Source: Nymphaea colorata (Eukaryota; Streptophyta; Magnoliopsida; Nymphaeales; Nymphaeaceae). From it: 64,000 nucleotides of DNA. Position 1 is the stretch's first letter. The number at the start of each line of letters is the position of its first letter. The position numbers and the translations under genes are program-made. Where the stretch lies: the NCBI RefSeq assembly GCF_008831285.2, contig NC_045141.1, positions 21,262,848 to 21,326,847 of the forward strand. The letters are read 5' to 3'. Positions 25,601-36,886 of the stretch are shown piece by piece. Under the pieces are notes generated by a model, which was not told the DNA's origin, did not search any database, and saw nothing but the letters and a program-made list of their open reading frames with translations.

Positions 25601-28600
25601 TGTTCCTGTAGGTCGTCCCATTCAGTACGTTGGGGAAGAAAGCCTATCGGATGACTTAATTCTCATCATAGCCTTGGATGAACACGGTAAACTTGAGAGT
25701 TGTTTTACAAATTTAGCTCGTTCCTCTCTGTACTTGTGCTGATTGATCATTTTTTCAAAATCCTAACTACTCTTAGGTGTGAATATTACTTTGTTTGAAG
25801 ATCTCTTTTTGTTTGACATGAAAGGGACATCATTGGCCTTAGTATATGGGTACAACCTGTTTCTGAACCTTAACCTCTGTCTTTAAGTGTGACCTAGAGC
25901 TGTATCTTGCCCAACAGGAAAAGCAAATGGTATCCTATACGAGGATGCTGGCGACGGATATGATTTCTGTGAGGGCGAATTCCTTCTATCTTATTATGAG
26001 GCCGAACTTAAATCTTCAGTCGTTACGGTCAGAGTATCCAGAAGCGAAGGGTCATGGAGAAGACCACGACGTGCTTTGCTTGTCCATTTATTGTTGGGCT
26101 TTGGAGCAAAGGTAGGTTCTGATTTTCAAACTGCGTTCAGTGGGTGGGAGCTGCTTGAAATTCGCAAATATCGGCAATATTTAAAAAACTTATAGCGATA
26201 ATATCACAAAACATTTGAAAAAGGAACTTTTATCGCACTATTTCTGGTATATTGACATTCCAATTTCAAGCAAAGACATCATGCCATCTTTTTGATATTT
26301 AATGACTATGTTGAACTTGCATGAATGTTTCATACCAAAATTAGTAAAGAAGCCATTATTTCATGAAAATTTTTAATCATTCTTTTATGTGTTTAAAATT
26401 TTAAATTTCTCAGGTTTTTCTGAGAATAAATTTCTTATTAATGCCCGTGACAACTCTCGCCCAACGCTAGTATGCTAAGAAAATTAGTTGCCTCTTGCAG
26501 GTTGACGCTGTTGGTGTGGATGGAGAAGAATTGGACATAGTTATGCCACCAGCTTCTGAGATCTCCAGCTTATTAGCTGAAGCCGAAAGCCGGTATAGAG
26601 CGATGATGGGTATGCTGCTGCTTTCTTCCCATTTTAGGTAGTTATATGACATGTTTCATCCGGTCCTCACTTCCTTCGTGAAGTTACGAAATTTGTCCTT
26701 CTAGCCTTTACGTTCTGAATTGTTCTTGCTTTTCCAATTTCCAATACTTAGTTTGTAGCTACTTTATGGATTTTTATTCAACTTCTGGCTGCCATTTTAT
26801 GCAGAAAGTGCCAACCCAATTCCAGATTCTCAGCCTCCGGAGCTTCTTCTATGCAAAGGAACAGAATTGTCGAGGATTCCTGTTGAACTCGAGAGCAGTG
26901 ATTGGGTACTTCATATAGTCCCTTGGATTGGGGGTAGAATAATCTCCATGTTGCATGCTCCTTCTGGTATGGTTCATATTTCTACATATGATGGACTTTA
27001 GGATGAGCTCCTGCTGTAGACTAGTCTCTATTTCCATGCTAGTGCTGGTATAATTTGTGCATATATCTACATATGACGGACTTCATTATGAGCTCCTGCT
27101 TAATCTCCCCGTCCATGCTAGTTCTGGTATAATTCGTGTATCCATTTACTATGCAACCCATTACGTCGTGTTATCTCTCCATTACTGAAGCATTTCGACT
27201 ACATTAGTCAAATGCCAAACCCTCGTAAAATTTCCTGAACGTAAAAAGGAAGAAAATTGATGGCAGCAACAATTTTATGGCGACGAGGGAATGGGTTTGC
27301 AAACCAACCACACATCTGGCACAGCAAAATGCACTAAGAACCTGCCCAAGCAGCACGAACTTGGATTGCCGGTGTGCAGTTTGGGTTATCTTGGACCATG
27401 AGAATATAATCCTGACAATTCGTGGTGTTATTTTTCTTACGTCGTGCAAAGTTGGTTTCGACCCTTACTAATTGTCTAATCTTGTTTTCCTTGCCTTTGA
27501 TAGCCTCTATCGACACGTTTTACTCAAAGAGTAGGCAACGTTGCGGCGCTTCTGAAACTTATGGATCCTGTTTAGCTTCTGATGAGCATCGTTTTCTACA
27601 GGGATGCAATGGCTTCAAGGTGAGATTGAAATTGGTGGATATGAAGAATATAGTGGAGTTGAATATCAGTCTGCTGGCCGCTCAGAGAAATACTCTGTAG
27701 TTGCGTGAGTTTTGAGCTCTGTTTTCTCTTATACATCATATCGAACTAAAAAAAGACCAGAAGTTTTTCCTGTAATCGTCCAATTGGCGCCTACTTTTTC
27801 ACATACAAGTGTCTCCTCGTTCCGGAGACCTCAAAGCACATCCAGTTTCTGACCGCTTTCCTGATTGAACATGTCGACTCCTCGGTCCTTTGTCGCAAGA
27901 CGGACCGGGGTTCTACATGAATTCAAGTTGGCTCATGTGTAAAACCACGAACCTCCTATGGCTGTCGTCATCCTCTGGCCCATTAATACTTTTTGCTGGT
28001 ACCATCAAGGCTCCATTGACAAGGCATCTTCTTCGTATTACTTAGGTGAATCTGATTATTTGTGTTTTCAATTTTGAACAGGAGGAATCTTGAGCAGCCC
28101 GACGAGGAAGAAACCATCAGTTTAAAAGGCGATATTGGAGGCGGACTGGTTCTTCTCCGATGCATTTCACTTCCAAAAGAAAAACCAGAGGTTTTACGAA
28201 TCAGCTCTAGAATCGTAGCAGAGAATCTTGGTCCTGGTTCCGGAGGCTTCTCAAGGTATGAAAATTGGTTTTCTGTTCATCATATTGTGGTTCGTTATGA
28301 ACGGTGAGAAGTTACTTGAAAGAGGTTTCCTTCTGGATATTAGGGTCGTTTGTCTGCGTGTGCATCCAACATTTACTGTTCAGCATCCGACGGAGGTTTA
28401 TGTTGCATTCACTTCTATGGTTGGGTCTAAGTTTGAATTTCGGCCGGAATCCGGTGACCTAACCTTTGAAGGAGACGGCCGTCCAAATGGTAAGTTTGTT
28501 ACAGCTCCTATTATATTAGACAACTTTCTGGCTTCATTGATGCTTTAGGATTTTGGGTACGTAAATTTGCTGCGTTGTTCGTATTCGACAAGGGTGTTCG

Positions 28601-29204
28601 TGGGGTCCTTTCATTTAGCTCCTGGATGAAGCTAGCGTTTATGTGCTTCCGATTTTATCTTCTTTTGTTAATTTTTTAATAGATGCAGCTAGAAACAGAA
28701 AGAAAGGGAAGAAGAAGAGAAAAATAGAAAAAAGTGAACAGAAAAAAAGTAGAGAGAGAACACGGAGGTGGTATGGGAGAGAGAGAGGGGGTACCTTGTT
28801 CATCGTCACTTAGTTTTTAACTTTCCCACCACGAGCGACTGCTATAAGGAAAGAGAGTGAGATATTGTCGTTCCATCAGGGTCTTTCTGTGAAACTGTAT
28901 ATATATCTGCCATGAAATCCGTATCTGTAACTTTCTTTTCTACATGTTTCCGACTTTGCAATTTTGCTGCTTTCATTTCTTATGCTGTAATCTTCCTGAA
29001 ATTTCCACAGGAGAATGGATGTTGGTCGATCGACGTGCAGGTTTTGGTCTGGTTAACAGGTTTGATAAAGACGATGTGCAGAAATGCATGATTCGTTGGA
29101 GGACAGGTATTTGTAACTTGGAGCTCTTCTCTGCAGAAAGACCAGTTTCGAAGGATGCTCCCTTGCAAATTTCTCATGAATATGAGGTAATACCTCTCCA
29201 GTAG
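19657..29204 (+). CDS. HGL1: GH31 heteroglycan alpha-glucosidase, tandem copy 2
   Basis: Twenty-two exons match copy 1 one for one: 19657-19899, 20030-20098, 20178-20315, 20428-20545, 21067-21149, 22071-22166, 22486-22654, 22767-22909, 22993-23079, 23210-23395, 24268-24435, 24932-25052, 25139-25208, 25400-25487, 25566-25686, 25918-26111, 26501-26609, 26805-26966, 27602-27704, 28082-28255, 28344-28489, 29011-29204. The product is 993 aa; a Gln codon before the stop makes it one longer. The nucleophile motif is intact (WNDMNEPAV, Asp345), as are the acid/base [14 protein letters not shown] and GPDIGGF. One replacement looks derived: [12 protein letters not shown], where copy 1 and the family have [12 protein letters not shown]. 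Probable role: hydrolysis of alpha-linked glucose from cytosolic heteroglycan, downstream of starch breakdown. This copy is the better candidate for the working enzyme. An in-frame ATG at 19,630 would add 9 residues. Confidence 0.9.
23050..27200. repeat. Near-identical conversion tract, GH31 copy 2
   Basis: Partner of 5,500-9,690. The left edge falls inside exon 9: four differences are visible at the start of that exon, then none for several hundred bases. The right edge falls in intron 18, where substitutions and small indels reappear at about 27,200. Confidence 0.7.
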
Positions 29205-30555
29205 AGAGAGAGCAATAAACATATTTTCAGTCAAGAACGAGTAATCAATCTTTGGGGCAACCTGCTCGTTCATTTATATGCATGTTTATTAAAGAATAAG
29301 GCCCTTCTTCCTTAGATGCTGGGATCTAGCAAACATTTACTGTTGATTCGTTGTTTACTTCTGTATCGAATTGTGAGAGGGGTACTGGTATTTACCTCAT
29401 GATTTACTGCATGAGAAATTGAAAGAGGCTCTCAGAATCCTCTTGTTTTGTTGATCAATGGGCCAATGATTTTGGACGAAATCTCACAGTATGAGAGATG
29501 TATGTGATAATCTTCAACAAAGAGACAGGATGATTAATGAATATGTTGCCGAAGTGGATCGAACTTGAGACGAAATGACAATGATTGGCCTGTTTCATTT
29601 CCTTTATTTCTTTCATCTGTTGGCTAATTTCATGCATCACCGTGATGCTCTTTTGAGTAAATCATGGGAATTACCTGACAGATTTAAATAGTTCGGATGA
29701 ATTCTTACGATAAAGAAGGATCCTAAGTAGAAACAAAGAAAAAACTTTATATATTTCCTTTGAAAGGAAGAAGAAAAGAGAAAAAAAATAAAAGAATGCG
29801 AGGCCAAGGTTACCAAAAATTCTGAAGTAACTTGCAGAAAATAAATAAAAAATATTGGATGTTAACTGTCTTCTGCCACATACCTGCTTTTGTCTAGCAA
29901 GCTCTGGAGACGTGGGTTTCGGCATCGGAGTGTTATCTATTTATGAGGATTGGCTTATGATCTTCCTGGTACCAAGGTTTGAGTCCCTCCATTACACAAA
30001 AGAAAAGGAAGAACGACAAAGCTAGAGTAGAATTAAGAATTTGAAAGGCAGCCTTTCGTTTGCCTTGAGTAGGGCAATGGGATAAGTCAGGACAATGATA
30101 GGTAGGACTAAGTAAAATATCATATCAAATTTAAGAACATTCCTTCTCTTGGCAACTTAACATATCAACAGCAAGTTGATTACAAAAAACCATGGATGAA
30201 CCAGGTCATAGATACTACCAGAACCTTTTGGATCCGATTTAACCCGATTAAAACTGCGTTATTCTTGCAATACAGAAACCGTGTAGTGCACACCTTCAAA
30301 CCATATTAAGCCGGTCGATCCCTTCTTTTTTTACTGACCTTCTCTTTGTACTTAGCTGATTCAGATCTATCCCTCGAATTGAAGCTAGGAATACCCTTTA
30401 ATTTGGCACAGGCTTTTTGTGATTGTAGTGACAACTTTTAATAAAATTTTGAAGTTTTATGTTTGGCTATAGGTCAAAAGATTTACGTTAAGAGAAGGCA
30501 ATGCATTTTTGGTTTATTTCCTTGAAAAGAAAAGTTAGAGTTCATGAATCATGAA
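29205..30555. other. 3' flank of GH31 copy 2 up to the TSR2 leader
   Basis: No gene is seen. It aligns with 11,668-12,955; about 30,054-30,400 holds DNA with little counterpart in the first unit. The homology ends just before the TSR2 promoter. Confidence 0.6.
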
Positions 30556-30662
30556 TCGAATCCGAGTCACATCAGAGCGCGGCCTCCTCCTCCAAGTCTC
30601 AAACAACCGGATATTGACCCGGTCAAGCATCCCCCTCTGTCTCTCGCTCTCTCTCAGGAACG

Positions 30663-30670
30663 CTATATAT
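30663..30670 (+). promoter_or_regulatory. TATA box of TSR2
   Basis: A CTATATAT motif lies 72 bp upstream of the TSR2 ATG (30,742), after a pyrimidine-rich stretch. This spacing allows a leader of about 45 nt. Confidence 0.6.
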
Positions 30671-30741
30671 GGAGGACGGACTTCGAAAAACAGTTGAGGG
30701 GAAAGAACGAAACCAAAGGCGGTTGGGCATTCTCCTCCTCC

Positions 30742-32676
30742 ATGGACGCGTTGAGCAGAGGTGGAGTGGGGAGGCTTCCTTCCTCTCAGAGGCTGCTGCA
30801 GGCTGAGTCCCTCTCTCTCTTCGCAGAGGCCGTCCATCTGGTTCTCTCCGGGTGGACCGCCCTGCGCCTCGCTGTCCACAACGAGTGGGGTGGTGGCAAC
30901 TCCCGCCAGAAATATGAACAATTGGTCCAAGACCTTGTCTCCTGGTTTATTTCGTCAAATGGTAAAGATGGTCTTCCTTCTTTCTACATGCGAATGCCTA
31001 TTCCTTTTCTTCTTCTGCTTGGTTGCTGGCATGATTATGTTACGTGGGTGCCTGCAGCTTCTTTTTTCCTCTCTCATTTTTCTCCTTCGTATGTTGGTGA
31101 ATGAGTTTTTGTTGATTTGGGGAAGTTGACGGTCATGCTGCGATTGATTTTTGGCTTATGTGTTTGAGATAGATCAGTTGGTGATGCATGTTTACGAACC
31201 ATGCTACCTCTTCGTTTTAATATTTTGATACGTATGTTGTACCTAATCTGGTGTGTGATGTTCAAAGCATCAGAAGGAGCATTTGGAATATTTGGTGAGA
31301 TATGAATGGGCTCAAAATCTGGGAGCTTTTTTTTGTGCATCACAGAGATATGTAAAAAGTTTCAAGAATGCAGAGCCTATTTCTTGATCAGATCAACTTA
31401 TGGGTTAAATTATGCTTGTTTGGTCAAGATTCTGATCATTTGCAGAACTTGTGATTGTGTCGCGCCCCTTTCTCGCATCATTCATAATATTCAAGTGTAA
31501 TTCCAGAAACAGATATTTTGTATTCAAAGGATAAGCAAAACGGTAGAGAACCTACCCTTTCTAGAGTGAAGAAAAACCGAGGAGGTGAGTGCGTCAAGCT
31601 CGCATATAATCTACAGCGGCCAAATTTTCTTACTTTTTGTCTTCTCGAGGCATCAGTATGGAAGACCTTCAAGGAAAAAATGACAGGGGTGAGCCAACCA
31701 CCAAGCTTAGCGGGGATGACAGTATGGGAAACAGGGTCATTTTTGTTATGCAAAAAAATTTTGAGAAGAATTACTGCTAAGGTAATCTACAACAGACAGA
31801 ACATCTAAAAGAAGTATCATTTGAATTGAACTACCATGAAAATGTTTGTTTCTATAGGATCCAAGAATTTGCTAATTTTGAAGCTCATAGGCCTTGTTTA
31901 TTTTCCTGATCTTTTGCTGCATAAATGGAAGTGTGTATTAAAGTACAATAATGCATGAATTGGGCATTTTGGCTGCAAAACAAGCAGCTCAGACTTTATT
32001 TTGTCCGGAAGGTTGAATACTGCGAAAGTGGCCAACCTTCTTCCTGCTTACAATGTTGCTTTATCCTGAGAAATGTCTTCACATCTTAGAAATTAGAATT
32101 AGATTGGAAAATTTTCCGAATATGAGATCTCCAACTTATTCACCTGGGTGGTCAGACCTTGATTTTGAGGCAGCCAAATTTGTAATTGATTTCATTTGCC
32201 TGATATGATGACGCCAGAGAGAATATGAACATTTTGTTTTCTCTTGGTTTTCAGCTCCCATTCATATAGACGAGTTGGAAATGATGCTTGATGAGAAGAT
32301 GGTGCTTTGTTTCAATACAGAAATTGAAGATGGTAGTGTTGAGGAGGTATGCATATTCTGAACCATTTCCTTCTACCGAGTTGAACTTCTCTGGGTTATT
32401 CTCTACTACGAAGCTCTTATGTGGCAGATGTCTTCTTCTTTCTAATTAAAGTTACCACATTGTTGGTGTGTGTGGCTGCCTTGAAAAGTCTTGTCCATGT
32501 GCACCCAAGTGTACTAATTGGTTATGATGGAGCAGGTGGCGGAACAATTAATGACTATACATGAAGATTGTCTTGAAGGGAATTATGACTCGGTGTCTAA
32601 GCTGAGGAAACCTTGCAAGGAATGGCTGCAAACTTTTCAAAGCAAAGAGGTAAATTTCAACTCACTGGTTATGCAA

Positions 32677-32752
<76 letters not shown>

Positions 32753-33790
32753 GCTTTTGTGGAAGTCACCCTTGTCCCTTGTGAACACCATAGAGATATG
32801 CTGAACTTGAAATAGGAAATGCAGTTGCATTTTAATCTTACAGTTGAAGAAGTCCATCTATTAGTGCTTTTGCTTAGGATGTGTCGTTACGTTATGCCAG
32901 GAATTTTGTCAGGCCTTTTCGTGTATTAGGTCAAGGTGAGATAGCTGCTCTTAGAATTGAAGAGGTTAGACAAGTTGATCATATGGTCTGAATAAACTGC
33001 ATCACAATCAGCCTGATACAAAAGCATTGGCCGAGGAAATGCATGAGGCAAAAAGAACTCTCGTTTCACTAGAGTTCTTCTATCTAGAACAGTTAACATG
33101 AATTGCCCTCGATGATGTAAGCTGCCTTTTTTATGCTCCAATCAATGAGCACTTCTATGTCTAGGAGGGAATGAACATAGTAAAGATCAGTAGTATGAAC
33201 TCCATTCAGTTACAATCTCAAATGCTATCTGTTCTTTGCTGGAGCTTTGCTTGTTTCGGTTGTCATATTTCCTGGGCTCAATTTAACATCATATCAGGTA
33301 ACTGAATCACATTTTCAATTGAGTGACGCTTCTAGGAGGTATATGCTGGTATCTGATTGTAAGCTAAGGAGGCTTTTAGCGGGAAGGAGCAGATCAGCTA
33401 CCCATTAGGTCCAACTTCCGACTCATCTTTGAATACTCCTATGAGCTTTGTGCCATCAAGTAAGATGGAATATACCCAGCTTTTCCATGTTGCATTACTT
33501 AGGAAACAAAAGAGGATTAAATAATTTGTGGCCTGAGTTTTAGCTACTGGCTGATTAAGTCTTTATATAAGTATGTAATGGTGGTAATTGGCAAGTATCT
33601 TCTGTTCAACTCACTTTCTCCCTTTCTGTGTGCCTATAGTTTTGACATGATCTCCTTGTGCCAGTTAATTGACAGGAATGCGGATGGAAGTTCTGACGAG
33701 GAATATGAGCCGGCATTAGATGATGAATTGGATCCGCTGCAAGATGAGCCAGGAGATGTTGGTAGATGGCCTGTTATTTTTGCAGGGTGA
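30742..33790 (+). CDS. TSR2: Pre-rRNA-processing protein TSR2
   Basis: Four exons: 30742-30961, 32255-32346, 32536-32649, 33665-33790, with consistent phases, giving 183 aa. Residues 21-75 hold the TSR2 core with the WGG motif (Trp49-Gly-Gly), then the IDELEMMLDE and NTEIEDGSVEEVAEQL helices typical of the family, and an acidic C-terminal part. In yeast TSR2 is needed for 20S pre-rRNA processing and acts as a chaperone for ribosomal protein eS26; a nuclear/nucleolar role is expected here. The frame is open upstream of the ATG, but the TATA box at 30,663 favours this start. The last residues do not look like family ends, so the final exon may be spliced further (candidate acceptor near 33,844). 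Intron 3 carries a (CT)n(TA)n tract. Exon 3 plus part of intron 3 is duplicated in front of PLR-A. Confidence 0.85.
32679..32748. repeat. (CT)n-(TA)n microsatellite in TSR2 intron 3
   Basis: About 11 CT units run straight into about 24 TA units. The duplicated TSR2 piece at 38,933-39,021 has the same compound repeat with the lengths reversed: long CT, short TA. Confidence 0.9.
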
Positions 33791-35727
33791 AATAGTGAGT
33801 AGGCTGAAGGTCTCTCGATATCCTGTATGTATTTGCCTTACTGCAGTCTCAAGGCATGCACGATGCTTGATGGAGGATGGTTGTCTTCTCCATCAAGTCA
33901 AGATGAGTCTTCAGCGAAAGTGAATTTGGCAGAGTTCATGGCCTCAACTATAGGGCGCACGATTTTAGCCTCGTTTCACCAAACGAGAGTTTCCGCTTTT
34001 CTCTTCTTGTCTGTCGCATTCTTTCGCTGTATGCTTTCTCGTCCTTTTCAGGGAAGGGACCAACTTTCACCAGAATCATTGGGTTAAGGTACATCCAACT
34101 GGTTTCGAAGGACAATGGTAATGAATTTCTGCAGTTTAATTTGCGAAGTTCATCTCTTTCCTCCGTTTCTTTGGAGTCGCAGCGGTCCTTGTTCAGAGAT
34201 TTCCTACCTATTCGTTGGTTGATTATTGGCTTAACGCAGGAAACTGGAGCTCCAAGGCTTGAGATTTAGGTGGCAATTCGTTCTTCCTATTCGCGTTTGA
34301 TGCCGTTTCTCGTGCGACTCAGAGAGAATTCCAAGAGAGCGCTACCAAACTAGGAGTTCGCATTCGATTTAGACCTTTTCATCTCGCGGATAAAATCAGG
34401 AAAATGGAGCTAAATTCCTGATCTTTGACCGCTATAATTGACGTTTGTTATTGAAGGAAACCACGTTTTGATCTTGGGATCTAAAATCTCAATCTTGTGC
34501 TCTCACTATACAGGTTTTTGTATCTAACATGTAGCCGTTTGGAACTCGTACGTTTGCAATGCACGTCATGCAACTTTCTTCCTGTGCTGTCAAAAAATTG
34601 GAGCGCGATGTAACAAATCACAGCACAATGTATTTCAGAAGTAAAGGTTTCGTGCTTACTCGAGAAACGTAATCAAATCCTAGAAGGTAGATATAGCTAG
34701 GTTCTTCAATCAGTTTATGTGCATGATGCATGAGAAGGGCCTTATAATCTATAGCATTTCAAAGACCTTACACCACAGATACATTTTATCCATATTGTAA
34801 ATGAAATAAGGGAAGCACAAAAAGGTTGGTCAATAAATGCAAAGTTTCTTGTGCGATTGTATTGCTTCCGACCCATTCTTCCATCATTTCTAGAGCAACA
34901 ATTCACGTCTAAAGTTCGATACTGAGGGTTTCTTCAGAGCTGTTCTTTTCCACCAGCAATGGCCTCTCTCTCTCTCTCCCTCTCTTTCTCTCTCAATCAA
35001 ACATACACACACACGCACACACATATTGCTTTTGCTGCTGCGCGTACTTGCATTATTTTGAAAATACACTCTTTGAAATAATTCAACACGTTAGGTGTGT
35101 TTTATAATTGTCGGTAGTAGGTAAAGAGTCATTGCTAAATTGATAGAAATAATGATCTCGTGAGCTTTCAAATTAGTAACGGAAAATTTTAGGTGATTTT
35201 AATATGAAATATCCAAAGCTTAGCTAAGTATGGTGCTATGATCACCTACAGTTAGGCATTTCTCCAAATCTGAAACTGAAGCTGCTACTTTGTAAATGTC
35301 AAGAAAGCATGGCTCAACTCATGAATGTTTTTACATATATAGTCATTTGGTCAAACTAATAAAAAGATGGCATGCATTATTTACTTGATGATATATTCAA
35401 GATGCATGTGTTTGTATTCACAATCTAACAATTAATAAAGTTTGGTGATCTTGTTGACTGTCATTCTCCGAATTAAATGCCTGGGAATCCTGCTCCTCTT
35501 TATGGGTCCCGTGGTTCAAAGGTTGGCCTGTACTCAATTGACCATAAAAGTTACACCGACAGAGTCACCACTGATTAAGCAATTCAAAACGACAAGATTT
35601 GACATTGATATGACCATAGACATATAAAGCCAATTTGGATCCCAACCTTGTTTTGAAAGTGACGTACCAGGTCGGGCGAAACAACAGTTTCATTAAATAT
35701 TTTCGATTTGGAACGAAGTCATACAAC
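33791..35727. other. Intergenic between TSR2 and tRNA-Ser
   Basis: The first 300 bp may be TSR2 3' UTR or a further exon. The rest shows no coding frame with family resemblance. It has a (CT)n/(AC)n-rich patch near 34,966-35,025 and AT-rich DNA. I see no mobile element with clear ends. Confidence 0.5.
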
Positions 35728-35809
35728 GACGCTTTGGCCGAGTGGTTAAGGCGTGTGCCTGCTAAGTACATGGGGTTTCCCCGCGAGAGTTCGAATCTCT
35801 CAGGCGTCG
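35728..35809 (+). tRNA. tRNA-Ser (GCT anticodon)
   Basis: An 82-nt class II tRNA. The 7-bp acceptor stem (GACGCTT with AGGCGTC, one G-T pair) closes it. The D arm has GGCCGAGTGGTTAAGGC, which doubles as the A box. The anticodon loop CTGCTAA gives GCT. A long variable arm follows, then a T arm with GTTCGAATC (B box) and discriminator G809. A T-run at about 35,823 fits a Pol III terminator. The sequence is close to the plant tRNA-Ser(GCT) I remember. It lies about 60 bp before the first PLR repeat block. Confidence 0.95.
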
Positions 35810-35869
35810 TCTTAAATGCCCATTTTTATACTTTTATATCTTCCTAGGCCGACAACTACTCTCTTTCTT

Positions 35870-36886
35870 GCGACCTAGAAGGGCTTAGTGGCCCCAGTTT
35901 TTTTATTTCGCCGAAGCACATCCCCTGTCTCACTGGAAAAAAATATGAGGGATTTCCAGCACTTTTTCCTTTTATTTGGGCAATCAAATCATTTTCTTCC
36001 GCTTGCTCATTGGGTACACCAATGATGAAACTATTTTGCCATCCAGTACTCTTTAATTTAACTTATATGCAGACATACAACTCGTACCCAGTCTGTGAAC
36101 TGTCGAGGGCAGGGGCGGAACCAGAATTTTCTTTAGGAACGAGTCGGCAGTCCGACTTCTGGATCCGAATAGGGCTAAACTGAATTCTAATACAAAAAAT
36201 ATATTACATAATTAAAAAATATTATTTTTTTTCAATGTAAAAAAAAAAAAATTCATTGGCTAGGGTGGGGCCATGGCTTAAGCGGGCCGCCCCTTCCCTC
36301 TGCCCCAGGTCGAGGGTAGACCAGTGTACTCAACTCCTATGTTACGGTTCTCCATCGGCAATTCCTTTCCCGACGGCTCTGACCAGCTTTTGGCGATGGC
36401 TAGGGCCATCGGGAAAACTTTAAAATGTTGCAGTGACCATTTCCATCTCATTGAAGTAGCCTGCCTAGGGTGTTATTGCAATCGATCGTATATCCGGGCC
36501 AATGCATTGGATCCTATCACAGTTTGGACGGTCCAATAATAATTACATGTGTATTATATACTAGTACTTTGATTTAATATGAGATGAACAAGAAGCGGTT
36601 CCATAGTTTTTGGTTCATTTGCATAATCAAATGTTCACTGATTATTCAATGTAAGATTATCAATGGCAAAACTCTTCAACAAATTAAGCTAACAACGAGT
36701 TGCAGATCAAGCAAGCGACAATCATACAGCTTTACTTTTAGCATTATCATCAACAGTCACATAGTAGGAAAGGGACAGTACTCCTTTCCTTAGCATCACG
36801 ATAAGGTAGCTTTTATTTCTAAAATCTCAACAGCCCTTCTAATTTCTTCATCCATTCCATACAATACACACGCTCATGCGGGTGCA
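35870..36886. repeat. PLR downstream block, copy A
   Basis: This flank on the 3' side of PLR-A is repeated at 39,512-40,060 (copy B) and 41,413-42,241 (copy C). Shared landmarks are GCACATCCCCTG, the AACTGTCGAGGG site and ATTGCAATCGATCGTATATCC. It has no coding frame. Copy A carries a MITE insertion that the other two lack. Confidence 0.85.
36110..36308. mobile_element. hAT-type MITE with proven empty sites
   Basis: A 199-bp element with imperfect inverted ends (CAGGGGCGGA at left, CTGGGGCAGA read inward from the right) is flanked by the 8-bp direct repeat GTCGAGGG at 36,102-36,109 and 36,309-36,316. The paralogous blocks have a single GTCGAGGG at 39,756-39,763 and 41,658-41,665 with no insertion. 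The interior is AT-rich and non-coding. Eight-base target duplications and CAGGGGCGG-type ends are typical of hAT elements. Confidence 0.9.

Noticed and set aside
31440-31800. LTR-like start (TGTCGCGCCCC) in TSR2 intron 1
   Set aside because: No second end, no target duplication and no related copy in the window.
32518-32857. Open frames rich in Ser-Leu or Ile-Tyr over (CT)n(TA)n tracts
   Set aside because: These are translations of microsatellites; one overlaps true TSR2 exon 3 only by frame.
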